The notes beneath the pieces are model-generated. The model saw only the letters and a program-made list of their open reading frames with translations, did not search any database and had not been told where the DNA came from. A stretch of 64,000 nt of DNA from Stenocarpella maydis (lineage: Eukaryota; Ascomycota; Sordariomycetes; Diaporthales; Diaporthaceae): assembly GCA_002270565.1 (NCBI GenBank), contig NQMI01000036.1, forward strand, positions 186,001 to 250,000, written 5' to 3'. Within the stretch, counting starts at the first letter, position 1, and each line of letters begins with the position of its first letter. This document shows, piece after piece, positions 1 through 13,741 of the stretch. The translations under genes and the position numbers were made by a program.

Positions 1-326
1 TTCGGAGGAGGAAAGCTTGCGGTCGGAGCCTTGGTGTTGACAGTAATAGTTGAGGCCTCTACTCATGTGGAAGTCACACATTAGCCGACCGTACAGGGCT
101 ATATTTGCATCGAATTTTTTGGGAAGACATTGGGTCCAACAAGTAAGGAGCAGCATTGCATTGCACAAGGCAAGACTAGAAAGTAACATTGGGGACGGGT
201 ATTTGGCATACCAGTGTCATCGCCCTGGGGAGCAGCAACATCTGGGTCGGTTGAGGGAGGAGAGTTGGACATGTTTGGAGTCGACATGGCAGCGGACTCG
301 AGCTTCGGCCCAGCGTCGTTGCCCAT
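1..326 (-). CDS. 5' end of an unidentified gene, truncated by the left edge
   Basis: An ATG at 326 (reading leftward) in the context CACC-ATG opens a Ser/Pro/Asp-rich, low-complexity N-terminus (MGNDAGPKLES...). It runs 38 codons to a GTATGC donor at 211/212. The intron (211 down to 30) has a CTCAAC-type branch region and ends CCAAG. The next exon starts at 29 and continues to the edge, reading GSDRKLSSSE in phase. Phases match (115 nt, then 29 nt). Nothing in the 48 visible residues identifies the protein; the disordered N-terminus would suit a regulator, but that is inference. The strand-specific CT-rich DNA upstream of the ATG fits a long leader or promoter for this gene. Moderate confidence in the gene, none in its function. 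Confidence 0.45.
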
Positions 327-2760
327 GGTGATTGATTGAGGGATATCCGCGTGGTGACCCGAGCAGGGTGGGCTGGCGCAAAGCAAAAGGATATGATGTT
401 TGCGGTGTCGAGAATGCGTAGGACGAGTGCGTGGCGAGCGAGCGGGGACTTGCGCCAGGTACTCTGGTCTGATGGGGAGTGGTTCTGCGGGCAGGTTTTG
501 TTTACAGGAAGCAGTCGAGAAGGCACAGCGAAGACGAGTAGTCAGGGAAAGGGTAAGGCAAGTCGCAAGCTGGCGGCGGCGAGACGAGTCGAGGGAGGGT
601 GAGGGTGGCCGAGGAGAGAAGCGAGTAGAGCGGGCGTGGATGATGCGTGATTGTACTATCTCATGTCCTCTGTTCCCACGACGTGAACTCGGCGGCAGAG
701 AGACTGGAGGGGTTGCTCGGAAGTCTGTACAGACAGCTCAGCCAAGTGCTGTGACAAGTCGAGCAATTGGACGAGGCGAGCAACGAAGAGGAGAGGTGAG
801 ACGAGGTGAGGTGAGACGAGGTGAGGTGAGAGAGGTTGAGGGAAGTAGAGGAGGAGGAAGAGAGCAGTAATTGGTGAAGAAGATGCACAGACAAGACATT
901 CGGTAGTAGGAGCAGCAGCAGCAGCAACGGTTAGCGGTAGCAATGGCAGTGGGCAATGGCAGACAACAAGACGGTACCTAGGTAGAGAGAGAAAGAGAGA
1001 GAGGGTGACTTGGCCGTGACCTGCACTCTGGCCTGGTGGCTGGGGTGTAGACTGGGAGGGCATCGTGTACCATCAACGTACCATATGCCCGCGACTCGGA
1101 CCAGTTCGCTCAGATCAGATCCCCCCAGTTTTCGCCAAACACCCGTGTCCCATGCTCCACAGTACCTACCATAGCAGGAACCCTGCCCTGTCTGCCTGCC
1201 TGTGAGCAAGCAAGGAAGGCATGGGTGGTCAGGAAAGGTACGATGGTGCGTGCGGAGACTGGCACTGTGTAGGCCAATGTACTGCAGTACATATGTACCA
1301 AACCCAGCAATTGAGATGGCTGATCCTTGGAGAGTTGTTGCACACAACGGAGGGTAGTAGACCTGGAGCCCTGATCCCTGCGAGTCACGCCGCTTGGCTC
1401 GACACAAGGACCGTGTCATACACGCCTTGGGCCTCGGCCAATGAGAGTTTGATTAAAGAAGCGTTGGGCCTAGTGCATGTATGTAGGGTTGAGCGACCTC
1501 GGATAGAGTAGTACCCAATGCTGCACAATTCCAGAGAGGGATGGGGTTGAGGTTGCCCCTTTACTATTTTCTCTTTCTAAGCACATGTCTTTCTTAATTC
1601 TTTTGCATTTCGAATCGCCATGACTCTAAAGGCCAGAGAAGAAGGGGAAAACAGGGAAAAATCTCATGTCCTGATATGCAGACCATAGTATGCACGTGCA
1701 ATTGAGATCAGGACGGGATAGTAGTGTACTCCGTACTGTACAATGTACATGCACAAACATGCAGACAGGCCAGGGCTGGTATGGCCTCAGCGCTAGGCAC
1801 AAGTCTATGGTTGGTTGGTTGGCTGTGCTAGATAGCTGGCTGGGAGGATTGGAAACGATACAAGGTACATCAGAAGTGGGTAGCTGGTGCCGGGGGCAGG
1901 CCTGGACACGGCTGAGCTTACATAATCCACAAGAGGTCAGCAGGTCCATGGAGTGACCAAGGTTCAGGGATTATGGGCGTGACATGGAGGCTCCTTTGTT
2001 CCCTTGGCCATGCTCGATCAAATCGACGGGCTGGCTCGTCGCGGATGAGCCAACTCAACTGGCAGCCAAGGCAAACAAGCCGATGTCACTACGCCTGCTA
2101 ATGAAATATTAAAGGTCAAAGATAATAAGCCCATCATTGAGGCCTGCTTTCTCAATTCAACCCCCGACGAGGCCTTCCCAGCTCCCCGGGCAACTAGACT
2201 ACGACATCAAACCACGAATGACGCACCGGGCATCAGGAAACTGCCACATTATACTAGCCACTCGCACAGACAAATGCACAGGCACAAGCACAGGCACAGG
2301 CACGAACCAGCAAACAAAACACAAGCCTCATCAGCCACCAGTCATCGACCATCGAACAAAGCCCATCGGTGAAGGATCCTGTCCAGAAGAAGAAAGAGAA
2401 AACCGGATACGAAGAGACAACAATTCGCTCGCTCGCTTACTCACTTGTATAGTCTATTATACAGTATTTCCTCGAGCATCTTGCTGCTGCGCCGGTCTCC
2501 TTGCAGTCAACCTATCTGCAAGCTGCAACGTTGTCCAAAGGCAGGCACGGGGGAGCAAAGGGCGCGAGTAGGAAAAAAAGGGAAGGGGGAAAAAAGGCTC
2601 ATTTACGGTTTCACTCTCATGCAGACGGCCTCGGGAGCCTGGAACATCCCTCCATCCCCGTTGCAATGAGCGGCCCAGCACAATGAATCCCAACCTTATA
2701 ACACCACTTGTACTACGGCTGTGGCAGGGTGGGTAGACTGCCGAAAGGGTCTATTTTTTT
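327..2760 (-). promoter_or_regulatory. Long purine/pyrimidine-biased upstream region of the left-edge gene
   Basis: For more than 2 kb upstream of the left-edge ATG the plus strand is rich in GA tracts (790-870, 985-1005, 2565-2600), which are CT tracts on the coding strand of the left-edge gene. This strand asymmetry, with short C/T-rich runs and no sustained coding frame, resembles long leaders and core promoters of filamentous-fungal regulatory genes. The extent is a guess; no transcription start can be placed from sequence alone. Confidence 0.3.
793..832. repeat. Purine-rich short tandem repeat
   Basis: Imperfect tandem copies of a 15-bp unit built from GTGAG and ACGAG blocks (796-810, 811-825, partial at 826-830). 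It lies inside the GA-rich upstream region of the left-edge gene. Confidence 0.8.
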
Positions 2761-5700
2761 TTAATATGCGAAAGCTCTCCGTCACACCTCTGCCTCGTCT
2801 TCCACCGTCTCGCCTCGTCGCCCAATACTCGAACCAAGGCTTTTTGGCAATATGTATTGGTGTGGGTGCAGATCTGACGTTCGCGCGACGCATTGACACA
2901 TCTCCAGCAGCAGCAGCAGCAGCAGATGGTCTTCAGCGTCTCCGTCTTCCCTTTGATGTGTCCCTTCTGCACGGCCCGTCCGGAAGTAGGCAGCTCACCT
3001 TTACGGGTTGACCATCCTCCCCAGTGCGCCTCTTGTCATCCTTCTCAGTCTTTCCAGTCTGCAACCTAGTCGAGCTATCCGTCGTCAAAGAAATGATTGC
3101 CACTACAGTCGGCGTATAAACTCCATTTCTTGGTGTCCGCAGTGCATCGGCATAGGCGCCAGACTGCCTGACTCCCCAGTCAGTGGTGGCGACCAACTCT
3201 CCATGGCGCCCTTGCCTGTTGGACCTTTTGGGCCTAGCGGGCCTAGCGTGCTTCTTCTGCTGCTGCACGTCGTGTTGCCTCTGGCGTGGCGCACAGTGCT
3301 CGGGGGCAGGGTCGACGACTGGGCGGCTTTCTCCCAACCCTTGACCTATACCATCCCAAGTTTTGAGTGTGTGGTATCGGCTTTCTAAATCTTTGGTAAG
3401 CGAGGCCTGGTCTGCAAGGCTCCAGAGAGCCCCATGTGTTTGCTTTTACACGTACTGTCCGCCATGTCGTCGCAATCACCGGCTCGATGATAGCCGGCTA
3501 CATGTAGCCGCCATGGATGCCCTGGAAAACAGCACCCGCGCGGCATCGGTCCCCGTCAGATTCGCATGTAGGGCATGCTCAAGCAAGCGAACACAAGACA
3601 GGCCCAGCTGCAATACTGAAGCGCCAGTCTGGCAGTCCAGGCTTGACGACAGGCCGATCGAGCGGACGGCCCCCCGGGCCGGTACCTTATGAAGCTGAAT
3701 GCACCAGCCATCGTCGCTTGCGAATTTGCCTCATTCGGCAATCCGGTCATTGTATGGGGTGAAGGATGATGCTCGTTTCCAAGCCACCCTAGCGGCTCTG
3801 CTGACCCCAATCAGCACCTCTCGAACCTCCTGAGACAATGGCAGCTTTTGAGGGCCAGTACGGAGTACAGAGCTACTCGTCACACGACGTCACCCGGGCC
3901 CTACGAACGGTTGGGACCATCTCTTGCTTGGGTTACAAGCTTCAGGCGGCGCAGCCATTAGCTGCTGTTCAGGGTTTCAGTGCGGCTGTGCGGCAAACGG
4001 TCAATGGGGCCGAGTAGGGTCCCTTGGTCCCCTGAGTCCCTAGGCCGCAGGTCACGGCTTGGCACCGCGAGCACAGTGCGGGTGATATCGCTCGGCTAGG
4101 CAAGGTATTGCAACATCACCTGCAGAAAAATGGCTAATTCGTAGCGTAGCATCCCATCCTGCCCCCGACCTCGCCAACAACAATCATGCCAAGCCCCTGG
4201 GCCCGAGGGATAGCCGTCTCGTGGCTCTGAGATTTGGCAGAGGACTTCTGAGGTCGCCCACGAGTTTACACAGAGTAAAAACCCTCTGCCCAAGTGATGA
4301 CTTTGCAGCTCAGGGTTGCCCACGATCTCAAAGGTAACCATGCCAAAGGAAGTCGGAACTTGCTATGCGCCTGGCGTTGTTCCCAGCCCCGAGCGCCGGT
4401 GTCGTTGCAACTTCGGATTGCAATTGCATTCGTAACTCGCAATTAACAAGCGTAACATCCGGAAGGTAAGCCGTTTGGAAGGGTCCCCCGGATTGGCTAC
4501 TTTACCGTCGGACTGATGAGATATGCTGCTGGTCTAGGCACACGGTGCGCACAGCAGCAAACGTGGTCCTTGCACATACAACCTCAGCTGGTGCTGGCCT
4601 GGGCAGACGCTCCACCTATCCCAATAAGAGGTGGATAGTACGGTAGGCTACCAAACCGTACCTGGGATTGCACGATCTGATGCGAGTTGCAGCGCGACTG
4701 CGATGACGTGGTTTTAGAATGTTTCTGACGCTTTGCCAATTTGGATCATGGCCATTCTGCCTCGTACCGTGAGACCATGGGATGACCTTGCCGCAGTACT
4801 GCACAAGTTCCCTCCTCTGTATGACAAGCGAGATGTCCCCATGGTAATGGAGGTCCCAGGTCCAACTGTTCCCAAAGCTCGGACAAGCAACATTCGATCA
4901 CGCCTCGTCACGAGACTTCAAGGTGGCATGGGCTGCTATAAGCCGTCCGAGATGTCAGCGGTTTAGCACTTCATATGCAGGCTGACAGGCCCCGCAAATC
5001 TCTGACGGTTTAGCTGCTTATAAGCGCTATACAGAGTTTTAGAGGTCTCGCGACAGCCAGGCCTCGTCTCCTCAACCCAAGGCCTCCCTCCAATGAATGG
5101 CACCATTCTTCCGGACCGATGTTGGTGAGGACAGGGGATGCAAGTCGGCGCTGTGAAGCACTCGACCAGCTTTGCCGAAGTCCACGAGCAGGTCACCTCG
5201 AAAAGCCTACTGCCCAAGCTTGGGCCACGCAATGCAGTGCCGAAATATGCACGAGTGGTGCAGAACACTATCACTGACGAGCAATGCAATCGGATGCTGG
5301 CTCAGCCGTGTGAGATGACACGTGCGGCCGCGCCAGCCTCACGGGCGAGAGCCTGACAATGATGCAATGCTCTCTGATGGATGGAAACCTCTAAGAGACA
5401 TTCTGAGTCCTGAGTCCACTCTGCACTCGGCGCACAAGAGGCAAACCTGGACCACCATTTTCGGGCCGCTCCCATGTACTGGGCCCACATCACCCTGACA
5501 GGCCCAATTTACTACTGCTCACGGTGACCTCTAATCAGCAGACCTGAGACCCGAACAAGGCCTTGGGCCTTCCAATGCGGATCCTAGGCTTGTCGACGTA
5601 CACTAAACTAAAGCGCAGATATCCACAACGGGCGCTTATCGGACTTTTGAGGTCGAAAGCTCACCCGGCAAGCCCTGGGAACCTGCATCTACCCCTTCTG

Positions 5701-7183
5701 CCCCGCCATCCGGAGGGGCAATTCGCAGCTTTGGAGTAGCTTGGTCTCAATGGAGGGGCAGTTTATGTTGCCTCGATGAGCAGAACACGCCAGGAACAAG
5801 CCTCGGGCATTGATTTGGAAGACAGTCTCGGAGCTGAAGGTGGAAAAGCATCAATGCGCGCCTCGGTGAAGGAAACACACCGACTTTATGAGCAATTGAG
5901 CAGGCTGGTCGTCCCAATTCCGAGGCTCAGAGGATGCGACATTTCACGCTCTGCGGATCCCGCCAGCCATCCAATCTGGAGCTGACACAGATGCCCCTCC
6001 ATCTATCTGAGGTTGACAGGGTGCTGATAAGCCAGAGCTTCGAAAACCCTCGACCCCTCCATGCCCCTCCAAGACCTGATGATGCCTGCAGCTGGAAGCC
6101 AGAGTCTGTTGGGGAGATCCCTGTGACCGGCACCCTAGGAAGCGAGAAGTGAGCTGCAGGATGCCTGCACACAGTGCCTCCGAACGTGCCGCGCCTGGTC
6201 AGTCGAGGTCACTAGGCACACGGCGGACACCTGATGTCTGAAGGATCGTGCAGACAGCATAGCCCAGCCAGTCTTGTATTGTTCAAATTCCCGCTAACGC
6301 ACAACCCCTGGAAAGCGGCTTTTGCACAGCCTCAACGACGATGCACACTTCCCAAAGTCGCCCGATCTCCGATATGTGGACGGCAATGCAATGCCCATCA
6401 CTCTCAGTTTCGGACTTGTAATGCCCCGTGACGCTGATCCGCGTTGACACAACCACGGCTCCCTGGACTGGCAGACCGGCTGCCAGCCTCGCCGGCGTTG
6501 ACCAGCTTGCGGTGGTGAACAGGAGCTGCGTGGGTGCTGTCACAACCCAACATGTTGAGGCAATCATGGAAGAGCAGACACTTTGTTTAGGAACTCTGTT
6601 GCCCAAAGCAGACTAATCCCGTCCAGACCAGCACCCAGGCGAACAGGCCCTGCGTTGCTGTGAACCATGCTTCGAGGGTTCTGTCAGGCAGCGAACCAGT
6701 AAAATTTCCCGACTAGCCTTTCTTACCGCGCCTGTCCCTCGAGGCTCGGGCCAGGACCTGCGAGATGAGTGCTGAAAGTTTCGACTCACAGACTGGTTTC
6801 ATCTCGTCTGCCTGCGAGATCCTGACCTCTGAAGGTGCGGTCTGCAGTCCTGCCTTCGTCCCATGGTGCCCACTGCTACATGGTGTCGTTCTGATGTAAC
6901 CTACTGCAGCAGCTCGAATTTGCAAAAAAGCCTCATGATATATACCTTTACAGAACCCCCAGGCCGTCGTAAATCTCTCCTTGGGCTGGAGTGTTAAGAC
7001 ATGGACCCAGGTGGAAATCCCTGCCCTCGGGACACGGGAAAGACGAGCTTCGCATCTGCAGGACACCTTGGCGGCGTCCAAAGGCTACCTCATTATTCGC
7101 CCTTGTCGTCTATTCCCGTGTGGAAGGTCGAGCCACCCCTTGCCGTCGAACTCAGTTCTAGCGCACGCCTGATTGTCATTCGA

Positions 7184-7239
7184 GGCTCATTTCGGGTGGC
7201 TCATTTCGGGTGGCTCATTTCGGGTGGCTCATTTCGGGT
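7184..7239. repeat. Perfect tandem repeat, four 14-bp units
   Basis: Four exact copies of GGCTCATTTCGGGT in a row (7184-7197, 7198-7211, 7212-7225, 7226-7239), followed by a degenerate start of a fifth. The unit is not a multiple of three and lies outside any supported gene. Confidence 0.95.
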
Positions 7240-10200
7240 GGCCCATGTCAGGCAGCTTGATATGCCCGTCGCATCATCAGAAAGTACACGACATTGCAAG
7301 CCGCCGTCTTGCACTGCGCGAGGAGCACAACAGCCGTGGCTGCTCACCAGACTCGGGCAATCCGCACGTGCTTAGCAGGCCTCAAGCCACCACAGCTTCA
7401 CGGGGGCGGCAGTGCCAAACATTTCCTCTCGTCCGCGTGCTTGGATCTACGCGGATTCGTCCAGAACGGGACTGGATCCTGGGTCTTCCGCTTGAGTCCA
7501 ACCAGTTCTCGGCTACAGAAGAAGCGAGCATCTGCAACGCAATCATGTTTCCCGATTGACACGAGTTACGCCTTGGAACACCCGGAAGCAGACAATGGCG
7601 ATGCTGCTCATCCCGAGTCCCAGCGAGGGCGGTGGGCTGCCAGGTATGTGCTGCAGCACAGCTAGCGCTCCAGATCGCCACACCATTTGGTCTCGCACTG
7701 CCAGGCGCATGCGGCGGTGGTATTTCCCACCACATTAAAAAGCCCACACCCACCCACCACGAAAGCGCTGCCGAATCACAGCGCTCCACAGATTGCATAT
7801 GCACGGCCGAGCATACTCCGAATCTTGATGTCAGTGTTGACTGATGTAGTCAGTCTCACAATGATACCCCTTTCGGAGTTGGCGGCCGCTCTTGCGTCTA
7901 CGTGTACCCCATGCTTTCTTTGTATGGGGGCGACCCCAATCATCAGGGACCAATTCCAATGCCCAGGATAACTTGGAGATGGTCCATTTTGCCTTTCCTT
8001 CTCCTTGGTCTCCAACCGAGCCGAGGAGCATCATGTGGTGCACATTTGGAGATAATGGGAGAATCCCTGTGGGCCCCAACAGACCCCAGCGCCCAAGCTC
8101 ACACAAACCCTTGTGCCTGTCTTCCCCAGACTTTTACAGGATCTGGAAAGGTTTCGGAGCCCCTACTTACCCGCCTTCATCTCCGAACAGGGTAGCGATG
8201 GACTGTGCGGCGCCGAGGCTTGACAGCTTGACTGGTCCTTGCGGAACTGGTTTCTCCAAATGGCGACGCGCAGAGCAAGTGGAAGATTACTCCAAATGCG
8301 AGGGAGGTTTTCCTCGGAACGCAGATACGGTCACTGTATTAATGATGGGGGTTGGTGATACCCAATGCCAGAGGTCGGCAATCCGGTCTCAACATTGACT
8401 TTTATTCGCGCAGGTATCGAATTGGGTCAAACATCGCCTGGATTGCAACCCTCCCCAGTCGCCGGTGCTCGTCCTGGGACGGACATCGCGCAGCCGAGAG
8501 GGAGCTCTGGTCTCTTCTTGGTCTGTGTTGACCTGAACCTTCCCTCGACGATGCCTTTTTAGGATCCAGGATCAAGACCCCACAGGTGACGATCACCACG
8601 CAGGCTAACAGGATATTCTGCGGTACGGCTTCGTGGATGTCAATGCTCCTCGAAGTTTGCTCAACAATTTTTTTTAAACGCAAGGCATTATCGTTGCTTT
8701 TACCTGTAAGCAGCATGTACTGTGCTGACATGGAATAGAAACCTTTCTGCCATAATATCCGATATAAGAGTTCTAATCAGGGCGACGTGCCGTGCGATAT
8801 GGACTTCGAAGAGCATGCCTCTTCCGGACTGACAGGCCGCCCCCCCCCCCAAAAAAAAGCTTTGACACTTTGCAGGAAGAAGCTTTTGGCGGACAAGAAC
8901 TTTGACACGGTGGGCTTTGTTTGTCATGATTACAGAGACGTCATTTTTGGAATTGTCCCAGCGCCATTGGCTGACCTGCCTGGGATGGAGGTGTATAGTC
9001 TTGCACCCTTTCGCTTAACTACCGCCGGAGCAATAACGAAGGTGGTGTGCCTGTTGCTCAGCACTTTTACCCCAGAAAAAGGGGGCCGGCTTGTCAGTCC
9101 AGGATGCGGAATGTGGGGATCGATCCTGAACAAACTGGCGAACCACCCACAGCCACAACAGCCCGGGGGGGGTTCTTTATTACGCAGCAGGTGTTATCCC
9201 ATCGGACATGGTCCGCTGCCTTCTTGGTAGGCCTGCGCGTCTAGTGCTGATGCGTCGCAGCTTAATAATGTACACTACGGTGCCAGTGCCGGATACTAAG
9301 GAATCTGGCGCCGTCGGGAACCAGGAAGTATCCTGCTCTTGCGCTTGGCCTTTGCAAATACCCTGACAGCCTGACTACCGGCCATCGGCTCCATCTTGGG
9401 AGTCTGCCTCCAAGGCACTGACTGACCCGGCGCACACGACACGCGCACAACCGTGGTGACGGAGATCTGATATGCCCACCACTATTCCCGTAGCCTCGGC
9501 GTTACGGAGGCTTTTCGCACCGGTCCCTGCGGGAGAGTGTTTAGAAGTCGGCGGGCTTCTCTGTACCCTGGTTCTCAGGGGATGTGAGCCCAACCTCGGA
9601 TTCTCTCTTTGCCGGCTTTCCCTTTCAAGCACCCACACGGTGCATACTGTCAAGCGGCCGCTGGTGGCGCTGGCAAAGCAATTCTCGTGTCAGGTAAGCG
9701 AGCGAGCGGGACCTCCACCCGGCAACCAGCCAGCCCAGACACCGGTCACGAAGACCTTCCGCGTCGGAGGTGCACCGAGCGCCGATGATCTTCGGCGGAA
9801 GCAGAAGGGCAACGGGACGAGCATTTCTTTTTTTATCCTGCGCAGAGCCGCAGCCCGAGCTACCTGATATTGTCGACATCGGAAGGGGAAAGTGATGTGC
9901 TCCCGCAGTCCGGGGGGGTGTGGTGCTAGGCGATTTCCGCTTCCGTTTCTGGGCTTCCGTACAGCAGTATACACTTGAATTTATTTAGGCGAGAGGCCTT
10001 TTTTTGAACGACATTGATCGTCAAGGAACGAGTCGTTGTTGGGAAAGTCCGCCCGTGCCTGCACAGCGGGAAATTCGACAGCTCACATCACTAGACAACA
10101 GAAATAGCATCATTGTCTCCTGTTCTCTGGAGCCAGCCAGCCAGTGGCAGCCCGCTGCGATGGGCCTTGTCGGGGCTGGCAGACTGGGGCAATCCTAGCC

Positions 10201-10780
10201 TTCCCTGCAAGCAGGCGGGATTATAGAAAGGGCCGCTCGCTGTGGGTCTCCGACGATAGCCCGGGGGGGGGGAGCCAGGCTCTCGCTAATTTAGCCCGTG
10301 TCGCCGCCGGCGCGGTCGTGGGGTGACTGTTGGGGGCGGCAGAAGGTCGGGTCTTCATGTGGCCCGCACTGTGATGGGTGAAAGGCAGCTGCAGGCCTGG
10401 CTTGGTAGCTGGCTAAGGTGGTATATATGTATCGAGGCATTATTGCCTCGCCGTCATATTCGCTGCGCCCCACCAGCACATGAATATGACGATGGCCGAC
10501 GGCGTGTGGGGAGCTGTGTTGGGGCAGCAGCTCGCTGTACCCATATGCACCTGACACACAACAGCAAGCTCGCAGCTGGACGCAGTGCACAATGCCTCCC
10601 AGTCCCTGCTGCAGCAGAAGTGGGTGTTTTGCAGCAGCAGGAGCAGTGGCGAAACGATGGTGCATGCGGGCGGGCGGGTTTCTGGGCGGGTTAGGCGGGC
10701 CCGGTCGACTCGATTGTGCTACCGCGATGGCCCTGCGAGGCGAGACGAGACAGACAGCTCGCGATCGAAGCATCTGGCCA

Positions 10781-10802
10781 GCCTGCCTGCCTGCCTGCCT
10801 GC
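10781..10802. repeat. (GCCT)n microsatellite
   Basis: Five and a half perfect tetranucleotide units. The same motif recurs at 26781-26808. Confidence 0.95.
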
Positions 10803-11930
10803 AGGTGAAACGAGCTCTTGCATGTCAACTGGGTGCAAAAAAAGGAAGAGGAAGAAGAAGAAGAAACCAGGCAGGACGGTACAGTACAGTGCACAAGACG
10901 AGGTCGACTGCGGCTCCAGGGGCAGCCTGACAATAGTCGGCATCTAGACTCGATCATCGGGGAACACAACAAGACCGGGGGTGCACATTCAGACCGGGAA
11001 AGGCTTCCCAAACAATATCACGCTTTGCGGGCAAATGAAGTGTCTGGTTGCCCGCTGGTACGGGTGGACCATGTAATGCAATATCTTCAACGACGGCGCC
11101 AGCAGAGTGAACTCAACGGCCTGAACGCCTGAACGGTTGGCACGGCCGGAGACCAAGTTCTTTGATATCCGGACCCCGGCCTTGGGGCTCGAGAGGGCTT
11201 GGGGGCAAATGACACGGCACATCACATTACTGCCAACTCTGGTTGCCAAGTACGCATGTCACCGAAGAAACGCTACGGTGGCCAACTCGTCCCACACGTT
11301 CATCGAGTCTTTTGGTTGATCGAGTGCAAATCAGCACCGTATCCAGAAGAAGTGGTTAATAATGAATATTTTGGCAGCAACTAGCAGTGAAAAAAGGCGT
11401 CAGTGCATTTACCCGACGGCTGTGGCCAGCGGTTTCTATTCGTTGTTCCGATCGAACACCACATATCCTCGCGTCGCCGACGCTAGAGCCCCCGGAACCA
11501 GCTCGTCGGGAGAGCAGCAGGCGAGCTGGCAATCAGAGAGAAAATATTCGCCCGTCGAGCCCTAGCCTGTGGTGGTGGCGGCGGCGGATGAGCGATTATT
11601 TTCCTCTCTGCCGACGACATGGCACTTGCTCATCGGAGAAATCGGGAACAGGGACACAAGGGGGGCGGGCTCCAACGAAAAGGATAAGCACCTTGTCACT
11701 TGTCACGGGGGAGGAGGGATGGCGAGAAAGAAAAAACCCTTTCCCAAGGACGATCCCCAAACTTTGGACGGTTGGCGCGCCACCCATCACACTTCGCACG
11801 GGTGGGATGACGGCAGTGGAAGGCACGAGATGATCAGCATGTTGGCGATGAAATGAGGAAATAAATCGCCGCGTGAGCATTTTGATAGCGCTATGATGGG
11901 ACGGACATTGCTCGCATCGCGCCGCATGGC

Positions 11931-11967
11931 ACATCGCAGCGCATCGCATCGCAGCGCATCGCATCGT
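11931..11967. repeat. GCATC/GCAGC short tandem repeat
   Basis: Alternating GCATC and GCAGC pentamers forming two copies of a 15-bp compound unit. No gene can be supported around it. Confidence 0.85.
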
Positions 11968-12470
11968 GGCTGCGTGAGTGCAGTGGCTGGGCGCCAGGGC
12001 GGGGCACAACTGGCACGCAAGATTTCTAGTGCTTCTGTGACGGCTTCCAAGATCGCCGCCTTGCAGAAGCACCGAGTCTATCTGGCCACTATGCAGTCAT
12101 TGCGGGTGCGATGCATCGCGGATTTTCGACGAGGAGCGGGCGCCTTGGGGGGCTAGCACTGAGACACCAACGCCATTCTTTGACCTGAGTGGATGGACGT
12201 ATCCTAATATACATTGCGCAGTGTGGACAGTATCTTACTGCCCATCCCACCACCCGAACTGATATCCAGCAGGCTGTGCCGTACTCCGTACGTGCATTAC
12301 ATATACTCCGTATTTAGTCTGTTAGTCTTCTTACCTCCACCACAGCACAGCTATGCTAACCCATCTTGCTCCAGATAGTCTTGGCGCCTCTCCCTTGCCC
12401 AGGGGTCCTATTGAAGAAAAGGAACCTCCCGACGCCCAGGGCTAGCGATGCAGTAGTCATGCAGGCCTGC

Positions 12471-12514
<44 letters not shown>
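12471..12514. repeat. (AGAC)11 microsatellite
   Basis: Eleven perfect AGAC units. Likely length-polymorphic between strains. Confidence 0.97.
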
Positions 12515-13741
12515 CGACCGACCTGCAGCCGTCGTGGCCCGCAATGGCCAAAGGGTCGGGGGCAACTTGACCCCATCAAGCCTGTGAGAGACAGCCTCGA
12601 GCCCGCTACGTACGTCATGTGTGGTACTGAGGCCACTGGAGACTGGGCCCGCTACCTGGAACCGACATACATGGTACTGCACAGGCACAGTAGCGCTGGT
12701 GGGCCCTCCTAATGTAACCTTGTCTCTCTCCCTGCCTGCCCTCTCTGCGCCTTTACCGTGTGCGTCGATGCGGCCACCGGATCGTCCGGCCAAATCCACT
12801 CGTTACCCGATTCTCCAACGAGAAACTAGCAAAGCTTGCGAGACAGCTGAGAAGTGTGGTTGTACGCATGGGTCCTCCTCACCTTTGGACTAGGCATGTT
12901 GACGGTGTTGGGCAGACTGCTGGCTCTAATGCTTCGACTACACCGTGTTCGCCAACGTTGGATGCTCGGTTTGGGTCGGGTGAGAGCCCATGCAAGGCCG
13001 GCCAGCTGCCTGTTCTCCTACTCGCTATGGTTCCAATGGGAAACGGGCATGTGCAACGCGTCGATTACTATGTATACCATGTGTAGGTTGTACGGCTCCC
13101 TACTGAAACCGCGTGGGTACGGTACCATCGCCTACTAGGGCTGGCCAGCCCTGGTCATCGGCGGGCCACGCTCTCCGTCTTCACACGAGCGACTCGCCTC
13201 CCGGTTCATAACTTGTCTCGCCTTGCCTACACCCGCTGGCAACGCACGGCAGCACGATTTTCATTCGGCAGAGCCGGGGCGACGGTGAGCCGCGATAGAA
13301 AAGACACGGCGTGAAGACACCAACAACAGGCATCACTGCGAGACACACACACACCACACATACAGCAGCATCGCTAGCTGCTTGAGGGACATCAGCCCTG
13401 GGTTTTTTCCATGCGCCTGCATACCACCACCCGCCCGCCACCAATGCCACTGGTACACATCTTTCGCCTTGCAGACTGCCAGACTACCTAACTGCCTTCC
13501 TGCACATGGGCCAACCGGTCAGCGACGCCATGTTGTGTAACGACACAACCCGCGCATGGGCCTCGATGGAGGAAGACTCAATTTGTTTTCCTTTCATCCC
13601 CTTTTCATTTGGCTGGGGGCGGGCGTAGTCGAGTAGGCTCGGTGGCCCGCTCAATAAGTGAGCGGCCAATGGGCAATCGGTCCTAATATCACAGCGTTCC
13701 TCAAAGTATTCAGGCGCGGGATGCCAGGCCACTTTCTAAAG

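Larger units (their letters stand above)
2761..13741. other. Gene-poor GC-rich stretch, nothing assignable
   Basis: About 11 kb in which every open frame is short, lacks recognisable domains, and shows no plausible set of splice junctions joining neighbours. Several frames are open only because stop-poor GC-rich DNA is being read. Visible structure is limited to microsatellites and short tandem repeats (listed separately), homopolymer runs such as C12/A8 at about 8841-8858, and scattered ACTCCGTA motifs (about 1728, 3860 in inverse, 12284, 12305). I cannot support any gene here; small, fast-evolving or non-coding genes would be missed. Confidence 0.5.

Noticed and set aside
7892..9230. Several open frames of 140-170 codons in the gene-poor left half
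   Set aside because: Overlapping frames on both strands, no recognisable protein pattern, and homopolymer tracts (C12, A8) inside one of them.
12471..12514. Regular repeat that might be taken for a CRISPR-like array
   Set aside because: A simple AGAC microsatellite without spacers, in a eukaryotic genome.
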